Positions 27,416-35,898 of a stretch of 64,000 nt of DNA are shown here, piece after piece. The DNA lies in assembly GCF_014199945.1 (NCBI RefSeq), contig NZ_JACHOR010000002.1, positions 620,001-684,000 of the forward strand, read 5' to 3'. How positions within the stretch are numbered: position 1 is the stretch's first letter; the number at the start of each line of letters is the position of its first letter. Both the position numbers and the translations under genes were made by a program. The DNA is from Brevundimonas variabilis (GTDB taxonomy: Bacteria > Pseudomonadota > Alphaproteobacteria > Caulobacterales > Caulobacteraceae). The notes under the pieces are model-generated. The model searched no databases. It was given only the letters and a program-made list of their open reading frames with translations, and was not told the DNA's origin.

Positions 27416-27829
27416 TCAGGACACGCCGTCCCGTTTCTGGGTCAGAGCACAGATCAGGGCCCACACGGCCACTGCCCCCATGGTCATGGCCACGATCACG
27501 AAGGCGCCCGACCCTCCGTCAACCCCCATCAGGGCGGCAATCCCGAACCCGCCCGCCATCATCGTGAACAGACCGACCAGCGACCAGTAGTTGGTGGGTG
27601 CTCGCCCCCGCCCCTGTCCACCGCTCATCCAGCCCGACTGGCCCTCGTCCAGCGTCTCGATCTGCGCCAACAGGCTTTCCGGTGGCTCACGGCCATTCTC
27701 GACATAGCTGCGGATCAGATCGAGGACAGCCTTCTGACGCTTGTAGCGCAGGAACATCCCCCAACCGGCGAAGGCAAAGCCTGAAAGCGGAAAAAGCACC
27801 CACCAGAAATTTGCGAACAGATCGTACAT
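27416..27829 (-). CDS. DUF6249-like membrane protein (module B)
   Basis: A 137-residue membrane protein laid out like 26044-26424: N-terminal transmembrane segment (FWWVLFPLSGFAFAGWGMFL), basic stretch (RYKRQKAVLDLIRSYVENG-REPP), and two C-terminal hydrophobic segments. The K-Q-(A/V)LDLIRS..E-G-(R/Q).PP pattern aligns with the module A protein. It is the first gene of module B on the minus strand, 27 bases before the sigma gene. Confidence 0.7.
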   Translation of the reverse strand: MYDLFANFWWVLFPLSGFAFAGWGMFLRYKRQKAVLDLIRSYVENGREPPESLLAQIETLDEGQSGWMSGGQGRGRAPTNYWSLVGLFTMMAGGFGIAALMGVDGGSGAFVIVAMTMGAVAVWALICALTQKRDGVS

Positions 27830-27864
27830 TGTCAGAGCCCCTCACCACGCAACCCGTTGCCGCG

Positions 27865-27886
27865 TCTTCGCAAGGTAGTCGTCACC
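27865..27886 (-). promoter_or_regulatory. Candidate ECF-type promoter element before module B
   Basis: The minus strand reads GGTGAC, four extra bases, then ACCTTGCGAAGA, 36-57 bases before the module B start. It matches the element at 26523-26540. The shared block and position support a common regulator, probably one or both ECF sigma factors. Confidence 0.35.
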
Positions 27887-27942
27887 GAAACGCCAGACGG
27901 ATGCAGGGCCCACCGAAAAAGGCTGCGTCGGCGTCCCGCAAA

Positions 27943-28290
27943 TCACCGGCGCATGGCATCCGCATAGATGTCTGGCTTGAAGCCGACGATCGTCCGGTCG
28001 CCGAGATCGAGCACGGGCCGCTTGATCATCGAGGGCTGGTCCAGCATCAGGTCGATGGCCCTGTCGCGGTCCAAGCCGTCACGGTCTGACTCCGCAAGTT
28101 TTCGAAAAGTGGTTCCGGAACGGTTCAGGACCGTTTCCCAGCCATGGACGTCGACGAAGCGTTCGAGGGTCAGACGGTCAATCCCGGCGACCTTGTAGTC
28201 ATGGAACGTCACCTCAACCTGATGGGCATCCAGCCAGGCGCGCGCCTTCTTCATCGTGTCACAGGCCTTGATCCCATAGATCGTCGCCAT
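27943..28290 (-). CDS. ArsC/Spx-MgsR family protein
   Basis: A 115-residue thioredoxin-fold protein of the ArsC-like (YffB/Spx) group. It has one N-terminal cysteine in YGIKACDTMKKARAWL and the conserved MIKRPVL segment near residue 88 that closes the active site. With one cysteine rather than a CxxC pair, it is more likely a YffB-type glutathione-linked or regulatory protein than a classical arsenate reductase. It lies just downstream of pufM on the same strand but beyond a strong hairpin, so it is probably not part of the puf operon. Confidence 0.85.
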   Translation of the reverse strand: MATIYGIKACDTMKKARAWLDAHQVEVTFHDYKVAGIDRLTLERFVDVHGWETVLNRSGTTFRKLAESDRDGLDRDRAIDLMLDQPSMIKRPVLDLGDRTIVGFKPDIYADAMRR

Positions 28291-28339
28291 TTCAGTCTCC
28301 CAGCGTTCTGCGTTTCGTTAGGCCAGGGCGACAGACGTG

Positions 28340-28370
28340 AAAAGGCCGGCCGCGAGATTCGCGACCGGCC
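28340..28370 (-). terminator. Strong hairpin ending the puf operon
   Basis: GGCCGG (28344-28349) pairs with CCGGCC (28365-28370), and CGCGA/TCGCG continue the stem with one mismatch around a 3-base loop. On the minus strand TTTT follows the stem directly. It sits 20 bases after the pufM stop and is a good intrinsic terminator for the puf operon. Confidence 0.8.
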
Positions 28371-28390
28371 CGTTCTCGTGGATCGTTCGA

Positions 28391-29311
28391 TCAGCGCGCG
28401 TAGTTGTGCGCGATAGCCCAGTCGTACCAGCTGTCGACCACAGTACCGGTCAGAAGGATGCCGATGCCGCCTGTCAGGGTCGTCAGCACGGCGAACCACC
28501 AGGCCCAGCGGTGGATGGATTCCATCGTGGCGTTGAAGCCCATGGTCCAGCGCCAGAAAAGGGCAGCCCGCTCCGAACCCGTACCCCGGTCCGTAATCTG
28601 CTCGACTTCGCGATCTGCGCCATAGCGGCTGGTCGCCAGGATGGTCGCCGCATGCATGGCAAACAGCAGGGTCGAGCCGTAGAGGAAGACGATCGAGAGA
28701 CAGTGGAAGGGGTTGTAGAACAGGTTGCCGTAGGTGATCGAGAACGCCCCGGTCCAGTCAAGGTGCGGGAAGATGCCGAACGGCACGGCCTCGCTCCACG
28801 ATCCCATCATGATCGGGCGGATGAAGCCCAGCACCAGATAGAGCCAGATGGCTGAAGCGAAAGCCCAGGTCGTATGGGTACCGAGCCCGAGAGCCTTTGC
28901 CCGCAGATAGCTGCGGACACACCACATGATCACCGACAGCGTCAGGAAGAAGCCGGCAATCAGCCACCATCCTCCATCGTTCAGGGGCGGCAGAATGTTG
29001 AGCCCCTGTTCAATGGACGGCGGATTGAGCGCAAGCCAGGGCAGTTCGCCAATGAACCGGATGGGATTCCAGTTCACCGAGGCCAACATGTTCAGCCCGA
29101 TGATCTCGAAGGCCAGAAAGCCACTGAACAGCGAGATGATACCCGTCCATCCGAGGTGCATGGGGCCGATCTGGGCATTGCCGATCTTGCCGATCCAGTA
29201 GGAAAAGAACGGCGTGCCGATGCGCCAGTCATCGCTTTCGGTCGTGGGAACCCCGGCTTCCGGATGCGACCGCACCTGAACCTGGGTGAAGATGTTCTGA
29301 TAGGCAGACAT
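28391..29311 (-). CDS. pufM: Photosynthetic reaction centre M subunit
   Basis: A 306-residue reaction-centre M subunit with five transmembrane helices. Numbering runs one above the R. sphaeroides protein: H203 (in NPFHCLSI) is the special-pair bacteriochlorophyll ligand, and H220, E235 and H267 match the non-heme iron ligands. M and L bind the bacteriochlorophylls, bacteriopheophytins and quinones that carry out primary charge separation. It follows pufL by 15 bases and is the last puf gene; no pufC cytochrome subunit follows. Product assignment is firm. Confidence 0.98.
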   Translation of the reverse strand: MSAYQNIFTQVQVRSHPEAGVPTTESDDWRIGTPFFSYWIGKIGNAQIGPMHLGWTGIISLFSGFLAFEIIGLNMLASVNWNPIRFIGELPWLALNPPSIEQGLNILPPLNDGGWWLIAGFFLTLSVIMWCVRSYLRAKALGLGTHTTWAFASAIWLYLVLGFIRPIMMGSWSEAVPFGIFPHLDWTGAFSITYGNLFYNPFHCLSIVFLYGSTLLFAMHAATILATSRYGADREVEQITDRGTGSERAALFWRWTMGFNATMESIHRWAWWFAVLTTLTGGIGILLTGTVVDSWYDWAIAHNYAR

Positions 29312-29326
29312 GATTTCTCCCTCCCC

Positions 29327-30151
29327 TTATTGCCAGATCGGCAGGTTGCGCCAGCCGTCCCACCATTCGGGCCAGCCCTTGTCCCAGAAGGGACCACTGA
29401 TGACGATGCAGATCGCGCTCCAGATCCCGGCCTGAAGGGCCATGAACAGGCCGACCCGGTGGATACCCAGCGTCCCGACGGAATAACCGATGAAGTCGCG
29501 GAAGAAGGTATCTTCGTGCTCGGGCTGCCGAACCGGCTTGCCTCCGCCTGGATTGGTGGCTGCCAGCACGAGCGACCCGTGCAGCGCCAGCGCCATGGTC
29601 GTCGCGAAGAAGAAGGAGACGGCAATCATATGTGCCGGATTGTAATGGAAATTCAGATACTGGTAGCCGACGTTCGAGACCCAATCCAGGTGGCTGAAGA
29701 TGCCATAGGGGAAGCCGTGGCCCCAGGCACCGAGCAGAACGGGTCGAACGATGACGAGCGTGACATAGGCAAAGATGGCGACGCCGAAAGCGATGGGAAC
29801 GTGCAGTCCCATGCCCAGCTTGCGACAGATCTCTACCTCGCGCAGCGCCCATGAGACGAAGGCGCCGACCGCACAGATCGTGACGATCTGCCAGATGCCG
29901 CCTTCGCGCATTGGTGCCAGCGAAAGGCCATACTCAAGCGCCGGCGGATTGATGGTGATCAGCCATGGGTTCCAGGTATCGCCCTGCGACGCGCCCAGAA
30001 AAATCAGCGCCGTTCCCAGTGCTGCAAAAAAGGCCGTCGTGACGCCAAAGAAGCCGACGTAGAAGGGCCCGACCCAGAAATCGAACAGGTCGCCGCCGAT
30101 CAGCGTGCCCCCTCGAACTCTATACTTTCTCTCAAAACTCAAAAGAGCCAT
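29327..30151 (-). CDS. pufL: Photosynthetic reaction centre L subunit
   Basis: A 274-residue reaction-centre L subunit with five transmembrane helices. H174 (in NPAHM) is the special-pair ligand, and H191 and H231 are the expected iron ligands, each one residue later than in R. sphaeroides L. H154 in FSHLDW corresponds to the accessory-chlorophyll ligand. The start [11 protein letters not shown] is typical of the family. It lies downstream of pufA beyond a hairpin and directly upstream of pufM. Confidence 0.98.
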   Translation of the reverse strand: MALLSFERKYRVRGGTLIGGDLFDFWVGPFYVGFFGVTTAFFAALGTALIFLGASQGDTWNPWLITINPPALEYGLSLAPMREGGIWQIVTICAVGAFVSWALREVEICRKLGMGLHVPIAFGVAIFAYVTLVIVRPVLLGAWGHGFPYGIFSHLDWVSNVGYQYLNFHYNPAHMIAVSFFFATTMALALHGSLVLAATNPGGGKPVRQPEHEDTFFRDFIGYSVGTLGIHRVGLFMALQAGIWSAICIVISGPFWDKGWPEWWDGWRNLPIWQ

Positions 30152-30228
30152 GACCGCCTCCGGTCAGCCGACGCCTCGCGCGTCGCTGATGTCATCAGGA
30201 TTGAAACAGAATGCCGCCGGGACGTTGG

Positions 30229-30258
30229 GGGCGGAGGCCGATCACTCGTCCTCCGCCC
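30229..30258 (-). promoter_or_regulatory. pufA-pufL intercistronic stem-loop
   Basis: GGGCGGAGG (30229-30237) pairs perfectly with CCTCCGCCC (30250-30258) around a 12-base loop, with further outer pairing (GTT/AAC). In other purple bacteria a stem-loop here protects pufBA mRNA from decay and yields more antenna than reaction-centre protein. The same role is inferred from position and stability. Confidence 0.7.
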
Positions 30259-30283
30259 GAACGCCCATTGGCGAGATGCGAGA

Positions 30284-30457
30284 TCAGGGCGCTGCGGCGG
30301 CTGCCGCGGCGATCTGAGCCCGTTCTGCACCGTCAATCCAGTTGTACCGGGGCGAGCTGAGCAGGATGAAATGGATCAGCAGCGCGAGAGTAAACAGAAA
30401 GACGGCAAGAGCGACGAAGATCCTGCGCGGATCAAACGTAAGCCAGATTCTCCACAT
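30284..30457 (-). CDS. pufA: LH1 antenna alpha subunit
   Basis: A 57-residue single-span antenna polypeptide, too short for many ORF callers. It begins [14 protein letters not shown], then a membrane helix with the bacteriochlorophyll-ligand H29 (LLIHFILL) and the C-terminal SSPRYNW with W40 eleven residues after the histidine, as in LH1 alpha chains. A GGAGG ribosome site precedes ATG 30457. It pairs with pufB to form the ring around the reaction centre. The tail ends in a run of alanines (AAAAAAAP). Confidence 0.96.
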   Translation of the reverse strand: MWRIWLTFDPRRIFVALAVFLFTLALLIHFILLSSPRYNWIDGAERAQIAAAAAAAP

Positions 30458-30539
30458 AGTCGTAGTCCTCCATGGCCGAAGCTCGGCCTTGCTTAGATGT
30501 CATCTGGAAGATGCCATCCTGGATGGGTGGAAAGGGCTA

Positions 30540-30707
30540 TCAGGCCCCAAGCCACGGGCGCCAGAACCACACCAGACCATGAGCGACGATCGCAATAAGC
30601 GTGAAGCTGATGGTGTTGACCACGAAGAGGCCATGGAGTTCCTTGGCTGCCTCCGGGGTGAGGCCCGTCAATGACTCGCTGGGCCCGTTATCAGGTAAAT
30701 GCGTCAT
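30540..30707 (-). CDS. pufB: LH1 antenna beta subunit
   Basis: A 55-residue antenna beta chain with a polar N-terminus, H25 in ELHGLF, one membrane helix with the ligand H43 (AIVAHGLVWFW) and the terminal RPWLGA. The start is ATG 30707, supported by GGAGGAAC just before it; the longer frame to 30770 has no ribosome site. pufB leads the puf operon, downstream of bchZ, and is followed by pufA with a gap of about 82 bases. No pufQ is present between bchZ and pufB. Confidence 0.96.
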   Translation of the reverse strand: MTHLPDNGPSESLTGLTPEAAKELHGLFVVNTISFTLIAIVAHGLVWFWRPWLGA

Positions 30708-30795
30708 TGTTCCTCCTTCAAGGTGATCGCGGACGTCGGCCACGAGAGAGTTCGTGACCGCTTTCGACACCGGGCGAACCCGTCGACGAAAAACG

Positions 30796-30824
30796 TGTCC
30801 AGGCCGGGAGAGACGGCCTGGACA
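30796..30824 (-). promoter_or_regulatory. bchZ-pufB intercistronic stem-loop
   Basis: An 11-bp perfect inverted repeat: TGTCCAGGCCG (30796-30806) and CGGCCTGGACA (30814-30824) with a 7-base loop. On the minus strand it is followed after a short gap by five T residues. It can act as a partial terminator or as a 5' stabiliser of the puf transcript between bchZ and pufB. Confidence 0.7.
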
Positions 30825-30852
30825 ATGGGAAAGGCTGGTGGGGAATGCCGGC

Positions 30853-32334
30853 TCATGCCGCCCTCCCCTGCAGGACCAGCGAATTGGCAGCGATCAGTCG
30901 ATCCAGCGTGACCCGCTCCTCGCCGGCATTTCGCGCGGCGCGTTCCGCAGCATCGCGAAGCCTCTTGGCGGCAGAAATCCGAACGATCACGGGCTGGGCG
31001 GCGACCAGCCTGTCCAGCTGCTCCATCGCCTCGTCTTCCCAGTGAAGTTCGTCATGGATGCGCGACAGGGTCGGCTCGGCCTTGTCCATCTGGGAGGCCA
31101 GCGGCAGGATGTTGAACAGGGCATCGAACAGCGCGTTGCAGACCTCCTGAACCAGGAAGGTGCAACCGCCATAGCCCATGAACGGCGTGCCCGTATGGCG
31201 GCGGATCGCGGCTCCGGGGAAGGATGCCGGAACCCAGACGGCCTGCGGACCATGCCCGCCGCCGCCCGACCGTGCTGCAGCCTCGGCCAGATAGATGCGC
31301 TCGTTGATGCTGCCGAACAGAACGAGGGGCGGTGTTTCCGCGATCGCCTTGATGACGGCCTCGTTGTCGGACTTGGTGCCGGCACAGCGCGAGATGGCGA
31401 ACTGGCACGGCAGGCCGAGGTCGTCCTCGAGGAATTTCCGCACGCCACGGGCGTAGGTCTCGTTGGCCACGATCGCAAAGCTGGCGGTGGCAAAGAAGTC
31501 CTGCGTCACGGACCGCCACAGGTCCCACAGCGGCTTGATCGTGGTGTGCTTCTCGCGCTCGATGAACGGCTCGGGATCGAGGCCTGTCATCTCTCCCAGC
31601 ATGCGCAGGAAGAGCGTCGTCGACTCAAGGCCGATCGGGGCCTGCAGGTAAGGCTTCTCGAGCGCCTCGCACAGGCCGCGTCCGAACTCCCGATACATGC
31701 AGATATTGACTTCGGCGTCGGCCAGATTGCGCACATCGGCCAGATGGCTTCCCAGCGGGAAGACCATATTGACCTGGCCACCGATGCCTTCGACCAGACG
31801 CCGGATCTCGGCGAGGTCGGACGGCATGTTGAAGGTGCCGTACATCGGGCCGATGATGTTGACCCGGGGCTTCTCGCCCTCCGCCAGCGGGCGAGGACGG
31901 GGCATCTTCTTCGGGCCGAACTGGGTCCAGAGCCAGGTCAGGGCCCGATCGGCCGCCTGCCACTGATCCTCGTCGATGGTCCGCGGCAGGAAGCGCTGGA
32001 TGTTTGTGCCTTCGGGCGTCACGCCCCCGCCGATCATCTCGGCGATCGAGCCGGTGACCACGACGGAAGGCAGTTCGGGATCGAGCGTCTTCCAGGCCCG
32101 CTTCATCGCACCCTCGGTGCCATGACGGCCGAGCTCGTCTTCGCCAAGCCCGGTCACCACGATCGGCAGCTCATGCGGAGGCAGGCCATCGGTGTAGTGC
32201 AGCACCGAGGTGACCGGCAGGTTCTCGCAGCCCACCGGGCCGTCGATGATGACCTGAAGGCCCTTGATGGCGGTGAAGGCGTAGACGGCACCCCAGTAGC
32301 CACCGGCCCGGTCGTGATCGAGGATCAGCGTCAT
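30853..32334 (-). CDS. bchZ: Chlorophyllide a reductase subunit Z
   Basis: A 493-residue nitrogenase-like subunit of chlorophyllide a oxidoreductase (COR), which reduces ring B to give the bacteriochlorin. With BchY it forms the catalytic heterotetramer. The early GPVGCENLP cysteine and other conserved cysteines (NICMYREFG) resemble NifK-type cluster and substrate residues. The ATG overlaps the bchY stop by four bases (ATGA), so it is coupled. The end lies about 145 bases before pufB. Confidence 0.97.
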   Translation of the reverse strand: MTLILDHDRAGGYWGAVYAFTAIKGLQVIIDGPVGCENLPVTSVLHYTDGLPPHELPIVVTGLGEDELGRHGTEGAMKRAWKTLDPELPSVVVTGSIAEMIGGGVTPEGTNIQRFLPRTIDEDQWQAADRALTWLWTQFGPKKMPRPRPLAEGEKPRVNIIGPMYGTFNMPSDLAEIRRLVEGIGGQVNMVFPLGSHLADVRNLADAEVNICMYREFGRGLCEALEKPYLQAPIGLESTTLFLRMLGEMTGLDPEPFIEREKHTTIKPLWDLWRSVTQDFFATASFAIVANETYARGVRKFLEDDLGLPCQFAISRCAGTKSDNEAVIKAIAETPPLVLFGSINERIYLAEAAARSGGGGHGPQAVWVPASFPGAAIRRHTGTPFMGYGGCTFLVQEVCNALFDALFNILPLASQMDKAEPTLSRIHDELHWEDEAMEQLDRLVAAQPVIVRISAAKRLRDAAERAARNAGEERVTLDRLIAANSLVLQGRAA

Positions 32335-33875
32335 GTTCCGACGTGCTCCTCGGCCTTGGCCTTGGCCGCCATGGTCTTGGCGTAGCGGGCCTTGAACTCG
32401 GGGCGGTCGGTCGGGACGTCTTCCCAGATTCCGGTCGCATGGCCTGTGCCGACGCCCTCGAAAAAGGCGCTCATCTTGTCGAACCGGGCCTTGTTGCCGA
32501 TGGCGGCATTGATGACCTGGGCCAGCGATCCCGCGCCGGCCGGGCCCATCAGGGGCCGCGCCGAGATCAGGTTAGTGAAGTAGAGGGCCGGGATGGAAAG
32601 CGACTTGGCATGCTGGACCACGGGCGTGGTGCCGATCGCCAGATCCGGGCGGATGGCATCGACGGCCGACAGGTCCTGCTCCAGCGACGCGCGGTAGTTG
32701 ACCGTGACGCCCCTTGACTCCAGCCATTCGCGATCCGGATCGGACCATTTCGTCTGGGGACATGCCGTGCCGACATAGTCGACCTCGGCTCCGCTCTCGA
32801 TCAGCAGCCGGGCGACCAGAAGCTCGGAGCCTTCGTAGCCCGAAACCGTGATCCTGCCCTTGATGGGAGACCCGGCAAGGGCAGCGCCGATGGCACCGAC
32901 CATGGCGTTCTTGATGCCGTCGATCTGGGCCTGGGGAACGTCGCAAGCCTCTCCGATGGCCTGAAGCCAGGCGGCCGTGCCATCACGACCGACCGGAGCC
33001 GATCCGACGACCTTGCGGCCGGCGGCCTCGAACTCGCGCACGCTGGCCGTATAGAACGGGTGGATAGCGGCCACGACGGCGCAGTCGAGGGCGGCATAGA
33101 GTTCGCGCCATTCGCGGGTCGGTACGACCGGTCCTGCGGCCAGACCCATCGGCTCCAGCATCCGGCCAATGATCATGGGATCGGCCGGGAACATCTCGCC
33201 CAGCAAGGTCACTGTCCGCTTGCCCGGACCACTTGCGAGTTTCGATTGTGGTGCAGGAACAGGGCCCTGCTCGGCTTCCTTGCGGGCGTAATTCAACATC
33301 GCGCCGGCCAGCACATCCTTGGCTTCGGCATGGGTCGGAATGCCGAAGCCCGGAACATCGATGCCAATGATCCGGACGCCGTTGATCTCTTTAGGCAGGA
33401 GTTGCAGCGGCACGCCCGACGCTGTCGGGACACACAGGTTGGTCACGACGATCGAGTCGTAAAGCTCCGGGTCCGCCATCTTGAACACCGCTTCGCGGAT
33501 ATCCTCGAACAGCTTGCCGGTGACCAGGCTCTCGGAATTGAAGGGGACATAGCCCACCGAACGGCGGGCCCCGTAGAAATGGCTGGTGAACGTCAAGCCG
33601 TAGACGCAGCAGGCCGAGCCGGACAGGATCGTCGCCGTCCGCCGCATTCGCAGGCCGACGCGCAACGAACCGAAGGCGGGGCACATCGACTGGGGCTGGT
33701 CATGCGGGCCGACCGGATAATCCTTGGCATAGCGCGCCAGAATCTCGGACTTGCCCGCTCGCGACGCAGCCGCTGCCAGTTCCGCCTTGCCGCCGTGGCA
33801 GCCGGATCCTTCGGCAGAAACAGGTTCCGCGGCAGTGTCGTCGATGATGGCAGTGTCCTCGAGCATGGCCGTCAC
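32331..33875 (-). CDS. bchY: Chlorophyllide a reductase subunit Y
   Basis: A 514-residue COR subunit of the nitrogenase-like family, partner of BchZ. Several cysteine-bearing motifs ([29 protein letters not shown]) fit the [4Fe-4S] and substrate pocket. The first 35 residues are Ala/Glu-rich and less conserved. It overlaps bchX at its start and bchZ at its end by four bases each, so bchX-Y-Z are translationally coupled. It is assigned with high certainty from neighbours and motifs. Confidence 0.97.
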   Translation of the reverse strand: MTAMLEDTAIIDDTAAEPVSAEGSGCHGGKAELAAAASRAGKSEILARYAKDYPVGPHDQPQSMCPAFGSLRVGLRMRRTATILSGSACCVYGLTFTSHFYGARRSVGYVPFNSESLVTGKLFEDIREAVFKMADPELYDSIVVTNLCVPTASGVPLQLLPKEINGVRIIGIDVPGFGIPTHAEAKDVLAGAMLNYARKEAEQGPVPAPQSKLASGPGKRTVTLLGEMFPADPMIIGRMLEPMGLAAGPVVPTREWRELYAALDCAVVAAIHPFYTASVREFEAAGRKVVGSAPVGRDGTAAWLQAIGEACDVPQAQIDGIKNAMVGAIGAALAGSPIKGRITVSGYEGSELLVARLLIESGAEVDYVGTACPQTKWSDPDREWLESRGVTVNYRASLEQDLSAVDAIRPDLAIGTTPVVQHAKSLSIPALYFTNLISARPLMGPAGAGSLAQVINAAIGNKARFDKMSAFFEGVGTGHATGIWEDVPTDRPEFKARYAKTMAAKAKAEEHVGT

Positions 33876-34864
33876 ACAGCCTCGTCGTAGACGACTTCAA
33901 GCGAAGCCTTGGGCACATAGGAGGTGCCGCGCATGTCACTCTGGCTCGCAGGGATCAGATTGACCGCGCCGCCCGTCTGTTCAGGGCTGAACAGCCCCAG
34001 CAGCCCGTCCTGGGTCAGGGGCCGGGGGTGCTGAGGCAGCGAGTCCGCCACGGCCTGGGCCAGCCCGGCGAACAGTCCGCCCCACTCGCTGTCGGGTGTG
34101 CCGATGATCTGATAGTTGGCGGACTTCCGGCGGATGTCCTCATTGGCGGGGATCGAGGCCAGCACGGGGATGCCCACGGCCTCGGCAAAGGCCGCAGCCT
34201 CGCCCGTGCCATCGTCCTTGTTGATGACCATGCCAGCCACGCCGACATTGCCACCCATCTTGCGGAAATATTCGACCGCCGAGCAGACATTGTTGGCCAC
34301 ATAGAGCGACTGCAGGTCGTTTGAGCCGACCACGATCACCTTCTGGCACATGTCCCGCGCGATCGGCAGACCGAAGCCGCCACAGACCACGTCACCCAGG
34401 AAGTCCAGCAGGACGTAGTCGAAGCCCCAGTCGTGGAAGCCCAGCTTCTCGAGCAGTTCGAAGCCATGGATGATGCCGCGTCCGCCGCAACCGCGACCGA
34501 CCTCGGGGCCGCCCAATTCCATCGCAAAGACGCCGTCGCGCTGGAAACAGACGTCCTCGATCCGGACCTCCTCGCCTGTCAGCTTCTTGTTGGCCGAGGT
34601 CTGGATGATGGTCGGGCAGGACTTGCCGCCGAACAGCAGCGACGTCGTATCCGACTTGGGATCACATCCGATCAGCAGAACCCGCTTGCCCTGCTGGGCC
34701 ATCATGTAGCTGAGGTTGGACAGGGCAAACGACTTGCCCGACCCGCCCTTGCCATAGATGGCGATGATCTGGGTCTCCTTGGTGACCTCGCCCGTATGCA
34801 CGGGATCCGGCTCGACCTTGGCTTCCTCGCGCAAAGCCTTGTGGGAAATCAGGGTGATGGTCAT
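33872..34864 (-). CDS. bchX: Chlorophyllide a reductase iron-sulfur ATPase subunit X
   Basis: A 330-residue NifH-like ATPase that feeds electrons to BchYZ. The P-loop is GKGGSGKS at residues 38-45. Cluster cysteines lie in GRGCGGRG and GDVVCGGFGLP, as in the BchX/NifH family. ATG 34864 starts MTITLISHK and overlaps the bchC stop (ATGA), so it is preferred over the frame to 34900. It is the first COR gene after bchC. Confidence 0.97.
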   Translation of the reverse strand: MTITLISHKALREEAKVEPDPVHTGEVTKETQIIAIYGKGGSGKSFALSNLSYMMAQQGKRVLLIGCDPKSDTTSLLFGGKSCPTIIQTSANKKLTGEEVRIEDVCFQRDGVFAMELGGPEVGRGCGGRGIIHGFELLEKLGFHDWGFDYVLLDFLGDVVCGGFGLPIARDMCQKVIVVGSNDLQSLYVANNVCSAVEYFRKMGGNVGVAGMVINKDDGTGEAAAFAEAVGIPVLASIPANEDIRRKSANYQIIGTPDSEWGGLFAGLAQAVADSLPQHPRPLTQDGLLGLFSPEQTGGAVNLIPASQSDMRGTSYVPKASLEVVYDEAV

Positions 34865-35784
34865 GCACAGTTCCTCCAGTCGAGGATCATTTTGAGACAA
34901 TCCGCGTCGCCAAAGGCGACAGGGTAGGCGTCATTGGCTTCAACAGCCGGCCGGCGATGGGTGATCAGGCCATCGAGGCTCAGGCGCCCGTCAGCGATCA
35001 GTGCGGTCACAGCCGTCACGTCCTCTGGCCGGAACTCGGCAGCGATCCGGAACCGCGCCTCCTTCATGAAGGCCATCGGGAACGCGAAGGACAGGCGCGC
35101 TTCATAGAAGCCGGCCAGTACGATCTCGCCGCTACGGCCAAGGCGGGCGACCAGAAAGTCCATCAGGTCTTCGGCGCCAGAGGCGTCGTAGATGCTGCGG
35201 TAATCGCGCCGGTCGTCGGCGTCGGGATGGATCGCCACCCCATGTCTGCGGGTCGGGTTGGTCTCCCAGACCGTCGGGCGCTCGGCGCCCATGGCCTCGG
35301 TAATCCGAAGAATCAGTCGACCCAGAACACCATGTCCGACGATCAGGTCCGGAGCCGTGCCGCCCACGATGGCATGATAGGCCGTGGCAGCAAGGGACAG
35401 CAGGACGCCTTGGTCATCCACGCCCTGCGGCAAGGTGACGGTCCGCGACTGCGGTGCGATCAGGGTCCGGGCAGCGCCACCAAAGAGGCCGCGCGCGTCA
35501 ATGAAACTGGATGAGCCGGGAACGAAGACCCGGTCTCCGATACGCGACTGCGCCATGGCTCCCGCGTCAACCACCGTGCCCACGGCCTCATAGCCGGGGA
35601 CCAGGGGATAACCGAGGCCGGGGAAATGGGGCATCCGCCCGTCCCACAGCAATCTTTCGGTCCCGGTCGAGATGCCGCTCCAGTCCACCGTGACGACCAC
35701 GTCTTCGGGACCGGCCGGCTTCAGGTCGAGCGGACGGACCGCGAGACGCCGGGGTTCCTCCAGTACGACAGCCAGGGTGTGCAT
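34861..35784 (-). CDS. bchC: Bacteriochlorophyllide a dehydrogenase BchC
   Basis: A 307-residue BchC, oxidising the 3-hydroxyethyl group to acetyl late in bacteriochlorophyll a synthesis. It belongs to the medium-chain dehydrogenase fold: the GYPLVPGYEAVGTVVDAG region aligns with the alcohol dehydrogenase core and VGHGVLGRL is the nucleotide-binding loop. The start at 35784 follows the tandem PpsR-like sites. It is the first gene of bchCXYZ. Confidence 0.95.
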   Translation of the reverse strand: MHTLAVVLEEPRRLAVRPLDLKPAGPEDVVVTVDWSGISTGTERLLWDGRMPHFPGLGYPLVPGYEAVGTVVDAGAMAQSRIGDRVFVPGSSSFIDARGLFGGAARTLIAPQSRTVTLPQGVDDQGVLLSLAATAYHAIVGGTAPDLIVGHGVLGRLILRITEAMGAERPTVWETNPTRRHGVAIHPDADDRRDYRSIYDASGAEDLMDFLVARLGRSGEIVLAGFYEARLSFAFPMAFMKEARFRIAAEFRPEDVTAVTALIADGRLSLDGLITHRRPAVEANDAYPVAFGDADCLKMILDWRNCA

Positions 35785-35831
35785 CTGCTCGCCTCGGGAG
35801 GGCAGCGATCCAGATTGATCCCCTCCCCGAC

Positions 35832-35849
35832 TGTCAGCTTAGATTGACA
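35832..35849 (-). promoter_or_regulatory. PpsR/CrtJ-like operator, promoter-proximal copy (bchC)
   Basis: TGTCAGCTTAGATTGACA matches TGT-N12-ACA with 5-bp mirrored arms. It covers the likely -10 region (minus strand) and lies 8 bp from a second site. This arrangement is known from the R. capsulatus bchC promoter, where CrtJ binds two such palindromes cooperatively. The regulator is inferred; ppsR itself is not in the window. Confidence 0.75.
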
Positions 35850-35857
35850 GATGGAGT

Positions 35858-35875
35858 TGTCAAATCTTGATTACA
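35858..35875 (-). promoter_or_regulatory. PpsR/CrtJ-like operator, distal copy with -35 element (bchC)
   Basis: TGTCAAATCTTGATTACA matches TGT-N12-ACA. On the minus strand it contains TTGACA (bases 35858-35863), a good -35 hexamer for bchC. The two sites together would block RNA polymerase under oxygen or high light, as known for CrtJ/PpsR. The 8-bp spacing places both on nearly the same face of the helix. Confidence 0.72.
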
Positions 35876-35898
35876 CTTTCTGGTGTCTATTCGGCCTG

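Noticed and set aside
30796..30824. The bchZ-pufB palindrome as a PpsR site
   Set aside because: The spacing between TGT and ACA is 23 bases, not 12, so it is treated as an RNA hairpin.
30754..32385. A 543-residue plus-strand ORF over bchZ
   Set aside because: Antisense to bchZ, typical GC-rich shadow frame.
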